Shown here one piece after another: positions 51,486 through 60,514 of a stretch of 64,000 nucleotides of DNA. The stretch comes from Candidatus Roseilinea sp. (lineage in GTDB: Bacteria; Chloroflexota; Anaerolineae; J036; Brachytrichaceae). The stretch lies in assembly GCA_025998955.1 (NCBI GenBank), contig AP024676.1, forward strand, positions 4,092,001 through 4,156,000, in the 5' to 3' direction. The notes beneath the pieces were generated by a model. The model made no database searches and was not told the DNA's origin. It saw nothing but the letters and a program-made list of their open reading frames with translations. Position numbers and translations under genes: made by a program. The first letter of the stretch is position 1. Each line of letters starts with the position of its first letter.

Positions 51486-53006
51486 TCATCGTGATTGGGC
51501 CAGATGCGCCGCCACGCGCAGCGCCTGCGCCGCGATGGTCAGGCATGGATTCATCGCCGCACTGGAGGGGAAGAATGACGCGTCCACTACATACAGATTG
51601 TCCAGGTCCCACGCCTTGCAGAATGGATCGAGGACGGATGTGGCCGGATCGTCGCCGAAGCGCAGCGTGCCGCACTGGTGGCTGTTGGTCTCGATCGGCA
51701 TGAGCTGGTGGATGAACTCGCGATAGCCGACCGAGCGCAGCATCTCCTTCGCAGCTTGCACCAGCCGATGGTGCGCTGCTTCGTTCTTGAACTTACGCCG
51801 CACGCGGATGCTGCCGTCGCTGCCCAGCGTGACGCGATTCTCCGGGTCGGGGAGGTCTTCGCTCATGATCCACCAGTCGCTACTGTGGCGCGCCATGCGC
51901 CGGCGCTCGTCGGCCGAGAGGTATGGCCGGCCCGCCGCGATGTATCCGCCCGCCTGAACCTTGCCCATGATCTGCAAGTTGCCCAAGGGGTATTTCGAGC
52001 GCGCGCCGGGTAGATAAAAGTCGTTGACGGCCAGCGTCTTGTGGAAGGTATCACCGTTCTCGCACGAAGGATCTATTGCGATCAGCGTCGAGTTGATGTG
52101 CGCCATGTAATTGCGCCCGACCTGGCCGGATGAATTGGCAAGGCCGTTCGGGTGCGCGTCGTTCGCCGAGCGCAACAGCAGCACCGCCGAGTTGACCGCG
52201 CCACACGAGACGACGTAGATGCCGGCATGCAACACGAAGCGCGCGCCCTCCCGCTCCACCTCTACACCGGTCACGCGCCGGCCGGTCGCATCCGTCAGCA
52301 ACCGGCGGGCGAGCGTCCGCGTCATCAGTTGCACGTCCGACGACGCGAGCGCCGGTCGCACGCAGCATACGTCGGCGTCGCCCTTGGCGAGCAGTTGGCA
52401 CGGGAAGCCATCGCACGTGAAGCAGCGGATACACCGGCCGCCCTCACGCCAATCCACGCCGATGGGCAGCGAGAACGGATGAAATCCCTGCTGCCGCAGC
52501 CGGGCAGCCAGGTCGGCCATGTAGGGCTCGTGCGGCAACGATGGGAAGGGGTATGGCGACGAGCGCGGCGGCTCGGTCGGGTCCTCGCCGGCTTGGCCAT
52601 GCACCAAGTAGATGCGCTCGGCTTCGGCGTAATACGGTTCGAGGTCTTCGTAGGTGATCGGCCAGGCCGGCGATACGCCCTCCTCATGCTCCAGCGCAAG
52701 GAAGTCTTCGCGCCGGAAGCGCGGGAAGGCTGCGCCATACATCTTGGTGCAGCCGCCAACGAAGTAATACACGCCGGGGCGGAAGCCGCGCCCCGTGTCT
52801 GCATCGAACCACGTTTCGTCGGCTTGGTAGCGCCGTCGGCCGATGACGGCAGTTTCGTCCCAGTTCTCCGGCTCCTGAGGCAAGAAGTCGCCGCGCTCGA
52901 TCAGCAAGATGCGCGCGCCGCTGTTGCGCAAGGCATAGGCCAGCGTCCCGCCGCCGGCACCGCTGCCGATGATGATGACGTCGTAGCTGCCAGGCGCATT
53001 GCTCAT
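51486..53006 (-). CDS. GMC-family FAD-dependent oxidoreductase
   Basis: 506 residues. The FAD-binding motif is DVIIIGSGAGGGTLAYALR, a second FAD segment is FVGGCTKMYGAAFPRFR, and the C-terminal GMC_oxred_C part has SHQCGTLRFGDDP and VDASFFPSSAAMNPCLT. The catalytic His is expected in the SHQCG segment. Cysteine-rich CIRCFTCDGFPC resembles the group of sugar (gluconate/2-keto-gluconate) dehydrogenases. It lies 3 nt after aldehyde dehydrogenase, and both may act on one alcohol or sugar in series. Confidence 0.88.
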   Translation of the reverse strand: MSNAPGSYDVIIIGSGAGGGTLAYALRNSGARILLIERGDFLPQEPENWDETAVIGRRRYQADETWFDADTGRGFRPGVYYFVGGCTKMYGAAFPRFRREDFLALEHEEGVSPAWPITYEDLEPYYAEAERIYLVHGQAGEDPTEPPRSSPYPFPSLPHEPYMADLAARLRQQGFHPFSLPIGVDWREGGRCIRCFTCDGFPCQLLAKGDADVCCVRPALASSDVQLMTRTLARRLLTDATGRRVTGVEVEREGARFVLHAGIYVVSCGAVNSAVLLLRSANDAHPNGLANSSGQVGRNYMAHINSTLIAIDPSCENGDTFHKTLAVNDFYLPGARSKYPLGNLQIMGKVQAGGYIAAGRPYLSADERRRMARHSSDWWIMSEDLPDPENRVTLGSDGSIRVRRKFKNEAAHHRLVQAAKEMLRSVGYREFIHQLMPIETNSHQCGTLRFGDDPATSVLDPFCKAWDLDNLYVVDASFFPSSAAMNPCLTIAAQALRVAAHLAQSR

Positions 53007-53009
53007 GGA

Positions 53010-54464
53010 CTATTGGTGATACGGCAGCCACCAGGGCTTGGGCCGGGCCTCGATATCCCAGTGCACGTGCTTGGTCTCGCGGAACTCGTCTAGTCCCTCT
53101 TCACCTAGCTCGCGCCCGCCGCCGGTGTACTTCATGCCGCCGAACGGCCCGGCGTAGTTGTCGGTCAACGGGTCGTTGATCCAGATCGTGCCGGCCTTCA
53201 CATCCTCGAAGAAGCGGCGCGCCTTCTTGGCGTCGCTGGTGTAGAGGCAAGCGCCTAGGCCGTAGATGCTGTCGTTGGCCAGTCGAATCGCCTCGTCGAA
53301 GCTGTCGTAGGTCATCAGCGGGATGGCCGGCCCGAACGTCTCCTCGGTCATGATCTTCATGCTGTGGTTGACGTCCACCAGCACCGTCGGCTCGTGAAAA
53401 TAGCCCGGCCGATCCGGCACGCGCCCGCCGGTCAACACGCGCGCGCCTTTGGCCTTGGCGTCGGCGATATGGTCTATAACCTTCTGGCGGTATTTGTCGC
53501 CGATCATCGGGCCGATGTCGGTTCCCGCGTCCATGCCGTCGCCGAGCCGCAGCGATTTCACCAAATCCACCAGGTTGTCGGTGAAGCGCGACGCCAGGCG
53601 CTGCGGCACATAGACGCGCTCGGTGCTGGTGCATACCTGGCCGGCGTTAATCAGCGCCGCGTAAGCCACAGCGCGCGCGGCCAACTCCGGGTCGGCGTCA
53701 TCGGCGATCACGAAGGCGTCCTTGCCGCCCAGCTCGAAGTGCGTCTTCTTCATCATCGGCGCGGCGATGCTGGCGATCCGCTGGCCGGTGCTCAGCGAGC
53801 CGGTGAAGGCGATCATCGGCACGTCGGGATGGCGCACCAGCGCCTCGCCGGTGCGGCCGTCGCCCGTCACCACGTTGACCACGCCGGGCGGCAGGTGATC
53901 GAAGGCGATCTCGCACAGTTGCAGCGCGGTGAGCGGCGTCATCTCGCTGGGCTTGATGACGACGGTGTTGCCGGCGGCCAGCGCAGGCGCGACCTTCCAA
54001 GCCAGCAACAGCAGCGGATAGTTCCACGGCACGATGCAGCCCACCACGCCGTACGGCTCTTTGATCACCATGTTGAGCACGCCGTCCTCGGTGCTGGGCA
54101 GCACGCGCCCGCGCGAATGCCGGCCCAGCTCGGCGTAGTAGTCGAACGTCGAGTAGGTCCACACGACCTCCTCTTCGTTCTCGCTCAGCGGCTTGCCTTC
54201 CTCGCGCGTGAGCAACTCGATGATCTCGTGGGCGTGCGCGCGCATCTTGTGGCTGGCCTCGTGCAGCAGCTCGGCCTTCTCGCTGGCGCTGACGCGCTTC
54301 CAGGCGTCGAACGCGCCTTTGGCAGCCTGGACGGCAGCATCCACATCCTCGGCCGTGCCCAACGGCACACGATCAATGATCTGGCCGTTCGCCGGGTTGT
54401 CTACGGCGATGGTTTCCGTGCTCTTGCCCGAAGTGAATTGTCCGTTGATGTAATGCAGTTTCAT
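53010..54464 (-). CDS. NAD(P)-dependent aldehyde dehydrogenase
   Basis: 484 residues. Cofactor motif CIVPWNYPLLLLAWK, catalytic Glu in HFELGGKDAFV and catalytic Cys in NAGQVCTSTERVY are intact. ATG 54464 (MKLHYING) is preferred over an upstream ATG 9 codons away. Such enzymes oxidise aldehydes to acids; with the GMC oxidoreductase and FucU behind it, a sugar or polyol route (for example fucose/lactaldehyde) is likely but not shown. It is 72 nt behind the response regulator on the same strand. Confidence 0.93.
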   Translation of the reverse strand: MKLHYINGQFTSGKSTETIAVDNPANGQIIDRVPLGTAEDVDAAVQAAKGAFDAWKRVSASEKAELLHEASHKMRAHAHEIIELLTREEGKPLSENEEEVVWTYSTFDYYAELGRHSRGRVLPSTEDGVLNMVIKEPYGVVGCIVPWNYPLLLLAWKVAPALAAGNTVVIKPSEMTPLTALQLCEIAFDHLPPGVVNVVTGDGRTGEALVRHPDVPMIAFTGSLSTGQRIASIAAPMMKKTHFELGGKDAFVIADDADPELAARAVAYAALINAGQVCTSTERVYVPQRLASRFTDNLVDLVKSLRLGDGMDAGTDIGPMIGDKYRQKVIDHIADAKAKGARVLTGGRVPDRPGYFHEPTVLVDVNHSMKIMTEETFGPAIPLMTYDSFDEAIRLANDSIYGLGACLYTSDAKKARRFFEDVKAGTIWINDPLTDNYAGPFGGMKYTGGGRELGEEGLDEFRETKHVHWDIEARPKPWWLPYHQ

Positions 54465-54536
54465 GCTGTGAACGTTGGAATTACGCATCACGCGAAGGCC
54501 TGCGCCGGCGCGTCACGTTTTGCGTGCATATCGCGG

Positions 54537-55190
54537 CTATAGGTAATCTCGAATGTTGTGCGCCGCGGCGTAGGCGGCGGCCTCGGCGCGATTGTTCACG
54601 TGCAGCTTGGCAAAGATGCTGCTGACATAGTTGCGCACGGTGCCCTCGCCCAGCACCAGGATGTCGGCGATCTCGCGATTGGTGCGGCCCTCGGCCAAAT
54701 GCGCCAGCACGCGCAGCTCCTGCTCGGTGAGTAGCGCGAAGGCGCTCTCTTCACGTTTGCGCGCCATCTCGCGCATGCGGGCGAACACCCGTGATGTCGT
54801 CGTCGGGTCGAGCGACGCCTCGCCGCGGCCGACGTTCTCGATCGAGCGAATCAACTCATCGCTGCCGATCTGCTTGAGCACGTAGCCCGATGCGCCGGCA
54901 GCAATGCTCTCGAACAGCGTGTCGTCGTCGCCGTAGGACGTGAGCATGATCACCTTGACGTTCGGTGCGGCCTGGGTGATCTCGCGGCAGGCTTCGATGC
55001 CGCTCATGCCGCTGAGTCGCACGTCCATGATGACGATGTCCGGGCGGTGCATCAGCGCCTTGCGCACGGCCTCCTGGCCGGTGGCTGCTTCGTCCACGAC
55101 CTCGAACTCGGGATGGCGCGCCAGCAGCGTGCGCAGGCCGATCCGCACGACTTCATGATCGTCTACCAAGATCAAACGCAACCTCGACAT
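54537..55190 (-). CDS. NarL/FixJ-type response regulator
   Basis: 217 residues. The receiver domain has the phosphoacceptor Asp56 in [10 protein letters not shown] and acidic pocket LVDDHEVV; the C-terminal LuxR HTH is [19 protein letters not shown]. It is separated by one base from the histidine kinase upstream, so they form a pair. Targets are unknown, but the aldehyde dehydrogenase operon follows immediately on the same strand. Confidence 0.93.
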   Translation of the reverse strand: MSRLRLILVDDHEVVRIGLRTLLARHPEFEVVDEAATGQEAVRKALMHRPDIVIMDVRLSGMSGIEACREITQAAPNVKVIMLTSYGDDDTLFESIAAGASGYVLKQIGSDELIRSIENVGRGEASLDPTTTSRVFARMREMARKREESAFALLTEQELRVLAHLAEGRTNREIADILVLGEGTVRNYVSSIFAKLHVNNRAEAAAYAAAHNIRDYL

Positions 55191-55191
55191 A

Positions 55192-56667
55192 TCACTTGCC
55201 GTCCAGTTTCCTTATCACTAACGTCACCGTCGTCCCCTTGCCCGGCTCGCTCTCCAAGTTAAAGTCGGCGTTCAGCAGCGCGGCCCGTTCACGCATGTTC
55301 AGCAGCCCGCGCCCGGTGCGCATGGCCGGCTGGACGACGCCCTTACCATTATCGCGAATTCGCACTCGGACGATCTGCGCGCCAGCCCGGCCGTCGCAGG
55401 CATCATAGCGCAGCTCCACTTGTGCATGTGTGGCCGAGGCATGTCGCGCGATGTTGCTCAGCGCCTCGCGCACGATCTGGTAGATGTGTTGGCGTTGTTC
55501 TGGGGAGAACGTCACCTTACCGCATCCCTCGACGTTCCAGTCGGTCGGGATGGCGGTGCGAATTCGAAACTCCGTCACGATGTCGAGCAGGCCGCGCGCC
55601 AAATCTTCGTCGCCGGCCACCGACCGGCGCAGGTCGTAGATGTAGCCACGAATCTCCTCGTTGGTCTTGTTCAGCACCGCCAACACGGCGCCGAGCTGTT
55701 CGCGCGCGCGTTCGGCAAGCCGACCGGCGCCGTTGTGCGATTGGGCGGCCAATTGCTCCACCATGTGCCGCGCATCGTCCACCATCAACCCGGCGGCGTA
55801 GATGGATTGAATCGTGCCGTCGTGCAGATCGCGGCTGATGCGTTCGCGCTCGGCCATCAGCGACTGCTGCCGCTGGAGTGCCTCGTTCAGCCGGTCGGTC
55901 TCGATTCGGAAAGCATCCAGCGACAGGAAGAGGAATGACGCGATGACGGCGCCGACGATGCTGCGGTAGATGCCGACCGGGATTCCGGTTGCCTCGAAGA
56001 GTCGCTCGGCGTTGATGGTATTGGCCGGAAAGAACGGCGCTGTCGGCACGACCACGCCTTCCACCAGCGCGTAGAAAACGAAGCCGAAGCCGGCTACGCG
56101 CAGCACGTTGATCAGGCGCTCGTTCTTGAGTGGGCCGACCAGGCGGCCGGCTTGCAGGCGCAAGCCATAGGCGACCAACAGTGCCGAGGGCAGACACAAA
56201 GCGTAGCGCAGCAGCGCCTCGACCGTGGCGTTGTTGACCACGTCTACGCCGCTGGTCAGGGCGCGGTTGGTCGCCAGGATGGCCGTCGCGACGAGCACGA
56301 CCACCAGCGGCACATACACCGCCGCCCAGGACGGCATCGCCGGCTCGCTCAACCGCAAGCCGAAGCCGAGCAATGTGGCGAAGGTCAGCAGATGCACCAG
56401 CAACTGTAGAAAGCGCAAGTTCTGGATAACATCCGGCGGCAGCAAGCGCTCCTGCAGGGGGATGAACGCATTGCCCCACACGGCGACCGCCTCGAGCGCC
56501 CCGAACGCTGCCAGCCAAGGCAGGGCGCGGGCCAATTCGAGCCGGCTGCGTTGCATGAACCACTGCACGCCCATCATCACCGCCAGCAAAAAGAAGACCT
56601 GGCCGTGCACGAATTGCACGATCGAATCGTTGATCGTAAAGAAGACTTTAAGCTGGTCAACCACCAA
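55192..56667 (-). CDS. Membrane sensor histidine kinase (HisKA_3/NarX type)
   Basis: 491 residues. About seven membrane helices (1-265) form the sensor, followed by HisKA_3 with the phospho-His in [17 protein letters not shown], the N-box [13 protein letters not shown] and G-boxes DNGKG and [11 protein letters not shown]. It senses an unknown signal and phosphorylates the response regulator. The start codon is TTG 56667 or GTG 56664, with an AT-rich TAATAAT 6-9 nt upstream. No ATG near the N-terminus fits. Confidence 0.92.
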   Translation of the reverse strand: MVVDQLKVFFTINDSIVQFVHGQVFFLLAVMMGVQWFMQRSRLELARALPWLAAFGALEAVAVWGNAFIPLQERLLPPDVIQNLRFLQLLVHLLTFATLLGFGLRLSEPAMPSWAAVYVPLVVVLVATAILATNRALTSGVDVVNNATVEALLRYALCLPSALLVAYGLRLQAGRLVGPLKNERLINVLRVAGFGFVFYALVEGVVVPTAPFFPANTINAERLFEATGIPVGIYRSIVGAVIASFLFLSLDAFRIETDRLNEALQRQQSLMAERERISRDLHDGTIQSIYAAGLMVDDARHMVEQLAAQSHNGAGRLAERAREQLGAVLAVLNKTNEEIRGYIYDLRRSVAGDEDLARGLLDIVTEFRIRTAIPTDWNVEGCGKVTFSPEQRQHIYQIVREALSNIARHASATHAQVELRYDACDGRAGAQIVRVRIRDNGKGVVQPAMRTGRGLLNMRERAALLNADFNLESEPGKGTTVTLVIRKLDGK

Positions 56668-56847
56668 AGCCTATTATTAACCAGCGATCCTTACGCCTCG
56701 GTGAGAGCGGACACGCTTGGGTGCATTCGTGCCTAGGGGCAAAATTTGCATCGTAGGGCGCGGACGCCGTTCCGTGCCTAGATGTGCCGCAAACAGGGCA
56801 GAGCGCGCCCTCGTAAATACGTCGGCCCCCGTTGGCGAACGCACTCA

Positions 56848-56879
56848 CGCACTTCGCGGAAGTGCGGCATCCGTATAAT
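56848..56879 (+). promoter_or_regulatory. Hairpin plus TATAAT before the unknown membrane protein
   Basis: CGCACTTC-GCG-GAAGTGCG (56848-56866) sits where a -35 or operator would be, and a perfect TATAAT (56874-56879) follows. The TATAAT overlaps the first candidate ATG (56878). The rest of the gap 56668-56847 holds nothing I recognise. Confidence 0.45.
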
Positions 56880-57714
56880 GTCCGGCGTCGTGATTCCTGC
56901 GTCGGATCTACTCGGTATCGCAGCAGGCATCGTCGCCCTCGTAGCGCTTCTCATCCTCCTGAACGCGATTTGGGTTGCTCGCTGGGCGCAGCGAGCTGCC
57001 TACTACGGAGTTCGCCGAGATGCACAACGCACCGCCAATCGAAGGTTGACCCTCTCGAGCTCGGTCTTCGTGTTGGCCGGCGCGTTGTTGGCGATGCGCT
57101 GGGCACTGCCGCGTGAAGTCGCTCAACCCCCGCCTTCGCCCGGCGCAACTCGCGCCGAGGCGGGCGCAACCATCGCGTCTCTCGCGCCAACTGCCGCGAT
57201 TCTCGATGTCACGCCCATTGTCGCCACCATTACCGAAGAGACGCCGGCGATTCAACCCACCCCATCCCCCACGCCGCAGCCAACACCCCAGGCGACCCCG
57301 ATCCCGGAGCCGACATCGGCGCTGACCAGCCCACTGGCGACACCGGCGAACGCATCAACGACGACCGGCGAAGTGCAGCCGCCGCCCGATCGGCGCTTGG
57401 TACTCAACGCGATCGCCAGCGGCATTGACGCAAACGGCGCACCCATCGGCGCCGGCACGACGTTCACGCGTGGCATCGAGACGATCTACATCTTCTTCGA
57501 CTTCCGCGATGTGCCGCCGAGCGCGCTGCTACGGCATTCTTGGTTCCGCGATGGCGGCAGCGTGTTCTTTCGTTCCAAGCGGCTGACGAAGAATGGCCAA
57601 GGCACAGACTACGTGTCTTGGTCGCCGCCGGGCGGATTCCAACCGGGCCTGTATGAGGTGCGCATCGCGCTGGGCGGCGTGCCGCAATTCGTCGCCAACT
57701 TCGAAGTGCGCTGA
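56878..57714 (+). CDS. Unknown membrane protein with Pro/Thr-rich linker and C-terminal beta domain
   Basis: 278 residues. Two hydrophobic helices lie near the N-terminus (DLLGIAAGIVALVALLILLN and VFVLAGALLAMRWAL), followed by a Pro/Thr/Ala-rich linker of about 100 residues and a C-terminal domain with IETIYIFFDFRDVPP and PGLYEVRIALGGVPQFVANF, which looks like an extracytoplasmic beta-sandwich. I do not recognise the family. The start may be ATG 56878 or GTG 56890, since a TATAAT overlaps the former. It precedes purB with a heptamer array between them. Confidence 0.65.
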   Translation: MSGVVIPASDLLGIAAGIVALVALLILLNAIWVARWAQRAAYYGVRRDAQRTANRRLTLSSSVFVLAGALLAMRWALPREVAQPPPSPGATRAEAGATIASLAPTAAILDVTPIVATITEETPAIQPTPSPTPQPTPQATPIPEPTSALTSPLATPANASTTTGEVQPPPDRRLVLNAIASGIDANGAPIGAGTTFTRGIETIYIFFDFRDVPPSALLRHSWFRDGGSVFFRSKRLTKNGQGTDYVSWSPPGGFQPGLYEVRIALGGVPQFVANFEVR

Positions 57715-57716
57715 CG

Positions 57717-57792
57717 CGGGACGCAAGACGTGAACCGCAAAACGTAAAACTCGATACGTGACACGTAACACCTAACGTCTGATCTGTGACAC
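57717..57792. repeat. Heptamer array between the unknown gene and purB
   Basis: ACGCAAG, ACGTGAA, CCGCAAA, ACGTAAA, then CTCGATA, CGTGACA, CGTAACA, CCTAACG and related units. It fills nearly the whole gap. Confidence 0.75.
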
Positions 57793-57804
57793 ATCCAAGC
57801 GCCG

Positions 57805-59262
57805 ATGACCATCGAAACTTTCGCTTCACCCTTCTCCCACCGCTACGGCAGCGAGGCCATGCGCGCGATCTGGAGCGAGCGCCACAAGCGGCTGCTCTGG
57901 CGCCGGGTGTGGGTGGCGTTGGCCGAGGCGCAATGCGAGTTGGGCATCGTCTCGCGCGAGCAAGCCGATGACCTGCGCGCTCACATGGAAGAGGTCACCG
58001 AAGCCAGCATTGCCCGCGCGCTGGAGATCGAACGCGAGATCCATCACGACCTGATGGCCGAGGTGCGCGCCTATGCCGAGCAATGCCCCATCGGCGGCGG
58101 CATCGTTCACCTCGGCGCGACCTCGATGGACATCGAAGACAACGCCGATGCGTTGCGCCTGCGCGAAGCAATGGGCCTGGTGCATGCATCATTGACCGGG
58201 CTGATCCGGGCGTTGGCCGACAAAGTGCTGCAATACGCCGATTTGCCGGCGATGGCCTTCACTCACCTACAGCCGGCCGAGCCGACCACCGTCGGCTATC
58301 GCTTGGCGCAGTATCTGCAAGACCTGCTTATGGATCTCGACGAAGTTGAGCGCATCCGCGACGAGATCAAAGGTAAAGGATTCAAAGGCGCAGTAGGCAC
58401 ATCGGCTTCGTATCTGGAATTGCTGGAATCAGGAACGAGGAGACTAGAGATCGGAGATTTATCAGATGCCCAATCCTCAATCTCCCATCTCCAATCTCTC
58501 GAACAGCGCGTCCTCGCCAAACTCGGCCTCGCCGCCTTCCCCGTCGCCACACAGACCTACCCGCGCAAGCAAGACTGGCAGGTGATGAACGCGCTGGCCG
58601 GCATAGCCCAGTCGCTCTACAAGTTCGCCTTCGACCTGCGCATCTTGCAGTCGCCGCCGATCGGTGAGTGGAGCGAGCCGTTCGGCGCGAAGCAAGTCGG
58701 GTCATCGGCGATGCCGTTCAAGCGCAACCCGATCAACGCCGAGAAGATAGATTCGTTGGCCCGGCTGGTCGCCGCGCTGCCGCGCGTGGCGTGGGACAAT
58801 GCAGCGCATTCGCTGCTGGAGCGCACGCTGGACGATTCGGCCAACCGGCGCGCGATGTTGCCGGAAGCTTTCCTGGCCGTGGACGAGATGCTCGCCGTCG
58901 CCACGCGCATCATCCGAGATCTGCACGTCAACGAAGCGCAAATCGCGCACACCATGCGCCTCTACGGACCGTTCGCCGCCACCGAGCGATTACTCATGGC
59001 CGTCACGAAAGCGGGCGCGAATCGGCAGGAAATGCACGAGCGCATCCGGGAACATGCGCTTGCAGCATGGGCCAAGGTGAGCGCTGGCGAGCCGAACCCG
59101 CTGGTCGCTTCGCTGTGCGCCGACGCTCAGATCACGCGCTACATCGGCCCAGAAGCGGCGCGCACGCTGCTCGATGCGAGCGCGTATGTCGGCGATGCGC
59201 CGCAACGCGCGCGCGACCTGGCCAGGGCGGCGCTCCAGCGCGTGGGCGACAGTGCGGCGTGA
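57805..59262 (+). CDS. purB: Adenylosuccinate lyase with an in-frame repeat insertion
   Basis: 485 residues. The fumarase-superfamily signature is SSAMPFKRNPINAE; other motifs are HLGATSMDIEDNADALRL and FTHLQPAEPTTVGYRLAQ with the catalytic His. It acts twice in purine synthesis (SAICAR and adenylosuccinate). Residues 212-232 (RRLEIGDLSDAQSSISHLQS) are encoded by an inverted heptamer array and are not found in typical PurB; the insertion lies between two helices, between TSASYLELLES and RVLAKLG. Usual bacterial length is about 430-480. The enzyme probably folds with this loop exposed. Confidence 0.94.
   Translation: MTIETFASPFSHRYGSEAMRAIWSERHKRLLWRRVWVALAEAQCELGIVSREQADDLRAHMEEVTEASIARALEIEREIHHDLMAEVRAYAEQCPIGGGIVHLGATSMDIEDNADALRLREAMGLVHASLTGLIRALADKVLQYADLPAMAFTHLQPAEPTTVGYRLAQYLQDLLMDLDEVERIRDEIKGKGFKGAVGTSASYLELLESGTRRLEIGDLSDAQSSISHLQSLEQRVLAKLGLAAFPVATQTYPRKQDWQVMNALAGIAQSLYKFAFDLRILQSPPIGEWSEPFGAKQVGSSAMPFKRNPINAEKIDSLARLVAALPRVAWDNAAHSLLERTLDDSANRRAMLPEAFLAVDEMLAVATRIIRDLHVNEAQIAHTMRLYGPFAATERLLMAVTKAGANRQEMHERIREHALAAWAKVSAGEPNPLVASLCADAQITRYIGPEAARTLLDASAYVGDAPQRARDLARAALQRVGDSAA
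58437..58500. repeat. Inverted heptamer array inside purB
   Basis: AGGAGACTAGAGATCGGAGATT units, a centre TATCAGATGCCC, then inverted AATCCTCAATCTCCCATCTCC-type units. The frame is kept across about 64 bp. Confidence 0.85.
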
Positions 59263-59314
59263 GCGGTGTAACGGAGAATCCCTCGCCTAGGGGATGCATC
59301 CGCCGGCGCAATGT

Positions 59315-59353
59315 GCGATACATGACACATGACACGCGATACGATTACAACAC
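59315..59353. repeat. Heptamer array (ATGACAC/GCGATAC) before the small membrane protein
   Basis: GCGATAC, ATGACAC, ATGACAC, GCGATAC, GATTACA, ACAC. It ends at the start codon of the next gene. Confidence 0.75.
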
Positions 59354-59542
59354 ATGAATGATCCACGCGACGCGAAGTGGCCTCGCTTCTTCGGCAGCAT
59401 CTTGGTGGGCGGGCCGGTGTTGGCAGGGATGATCGTCCTCGGCATCACCGGCCAGCTTAGCGCGCTGCTTCTCAGCGCGGCGATCTTCTTCGCGCCGATG
59501 CTGCTGGGCGCTTGGTTGTTGCTGCGCAAGCCGTCGGATTGA
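59354..59542 (+). CDS. Small two-helix membrane protein
   Basis: 62 residues. Two hydrophobic helices (FGSILVGGPVLAGMIVLGI and LLSAAIFFAPMLLGAWLLL) with a charged N-terminus. It ends 12 nt before the ABC ATPase ATG and has no recognised family. The position suggests it belongs to the ABC operon. It may be real or a chance frame, though the composition looks like protein. Confidence 0.5.
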   Translation: MNDPRDAKWPRFFGSILVGGPVLAGMIVLGITGQLSALLLSAAIFFAPMLLGAWLLLRKPSD

Positions 59543-59554
59543 GGGGAGGTGAAC

Positions 59555-60469
59555 ATGACAACGATGAACGGCGCAACCGTTTCGGTCGCCAGCCTGGCGA
59601 AATCGTTTGGCCAGGCACAAGCCGTGCGCGACGTGAGTTTCGATGTGCATCGCGGCGAAATCTTCGGCTTGCTCGGCCCGAACGGTGCCGGCAAGACCAC
59701 CACGATCCGCATGATCCTCGACATCTACAAGCCCGACCGTGGCGAGATCAACGTGCTCGGCGGGCCGATGACCGAAGCCAAGAAGGCGCGTATTGGCTAT
59801 TTGCCGGAGGAGCGCGGCCTCTACAAAGACTTGCGCGTCGAGGAATGCGTCCTGTATTTCGCCGAGCTGAAGGGCCTCTCGCGCCAGGAAGCGCGCCGGC
59901 GCGCCGATGCCTTCTTCGAACGGCTGGAGCTGGCCGCCGAGAAACGCAAGAAGGTGAGCGAGTTCAGCAAGGGCATGCAGCAAAAAGTGCAGATCATCGC
60001 CACGCTGATTCACGCGCCGGAACTCATCATCATTGATGAGCCGTTCAGCGGCCTCGATCCGGTCAACACGCGGCTGGTGCAGGATCTCCTGCTCGAAGAA
60101 CATCGCAAGGGGACGACCATTATCATGTCCACCCACCAGATGCATCAGGTCGAGGAGATGTGCGACCGCATCGTGCTGATTGACAAGGGCGAGTCGGTGC
60201 TCTACGGCAGCGTGGACGAGATTCGCCGGCAGTATGCGGACAACGCCGTCCGGGTCACCGCGCACGGCGAGCTGCCGCACATCCCCGGTGTGTTGGAGAC
60301 CAGCCGCAAGGGCAACACGCACACGCTGTCGCTGCCCGGCGACATGGACACACAGACATTGCTGGCGCAGTTAGCGACGACGCCAGGTTTGAAGATCGAG
60401 GCGTTCGAGCTGGCCTTGCCGACAATGGATGACATCTTCGTGCGGGTGGTGTCGGAGAGACGAACGTAA
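59555..60469 (+). CDS. ABC-2 exporter ATP-binding protein (NatA-like)
   Basis: 304 residues. Walker A LLGPNGAGKTTTIRMIL, signature FSKGMQQKVQIIATL (variant of LSGGQ), Walker B LIIIDEPFSGLDP and switch His in MSTHQMHQ. The C-terminal 80 residues form the DUF4162 extension of NatA-type ATPases. It powers the two downstream permeases, probably exporting Na+ or a drug or lipid. ATG 59555 has GGGGAGG 6 nt upstream; GTG 59549 is within it. Confidence 0.92.
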   Translation: MTTMNGATVSVASLAKSFGQAQAVRDVSFDVHRGEIFGLLGPNGAGKTTTIRMILDIYKPDRGEINVLGGPMTEAKKARIGYLPEERGLYKDLRVEECVLYFAELKGLSRQEARRRADAFFERLELAAEKRKKVSEFSKGMQQKVQIIATLIHAPELIIIDEPFSGLDPVNTRLVQDLLLEEHRKGTTIIMSTHQMHQVEEMCDRIVLIDKGESVLYGSVDEIRRQYADNAVRVTAHGELPHIPGVLETSRKGNTHTLSLPGDMDTQTLLAQLATTPGLKIEAFELALPTMDDIFVRVVSERRT

Positions 60470-60499
60470 GACGCAAAACGCAAGACGCAAGACGTGAAC
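60464..60499. repeat. Heptamer array (ACGCAAG)n across the ATPase stop codon
   Basis: ACGTAAG, ACGCAAA, ACGCAAG, ACGCAAG, ACGTGAA. The TAA stop of the ATPase gene (60467-60469) lies inside the first unit. Confidence 0.75.
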
Positions 60500-60514
60500 A
60501 ACTGTAGCGCCACC

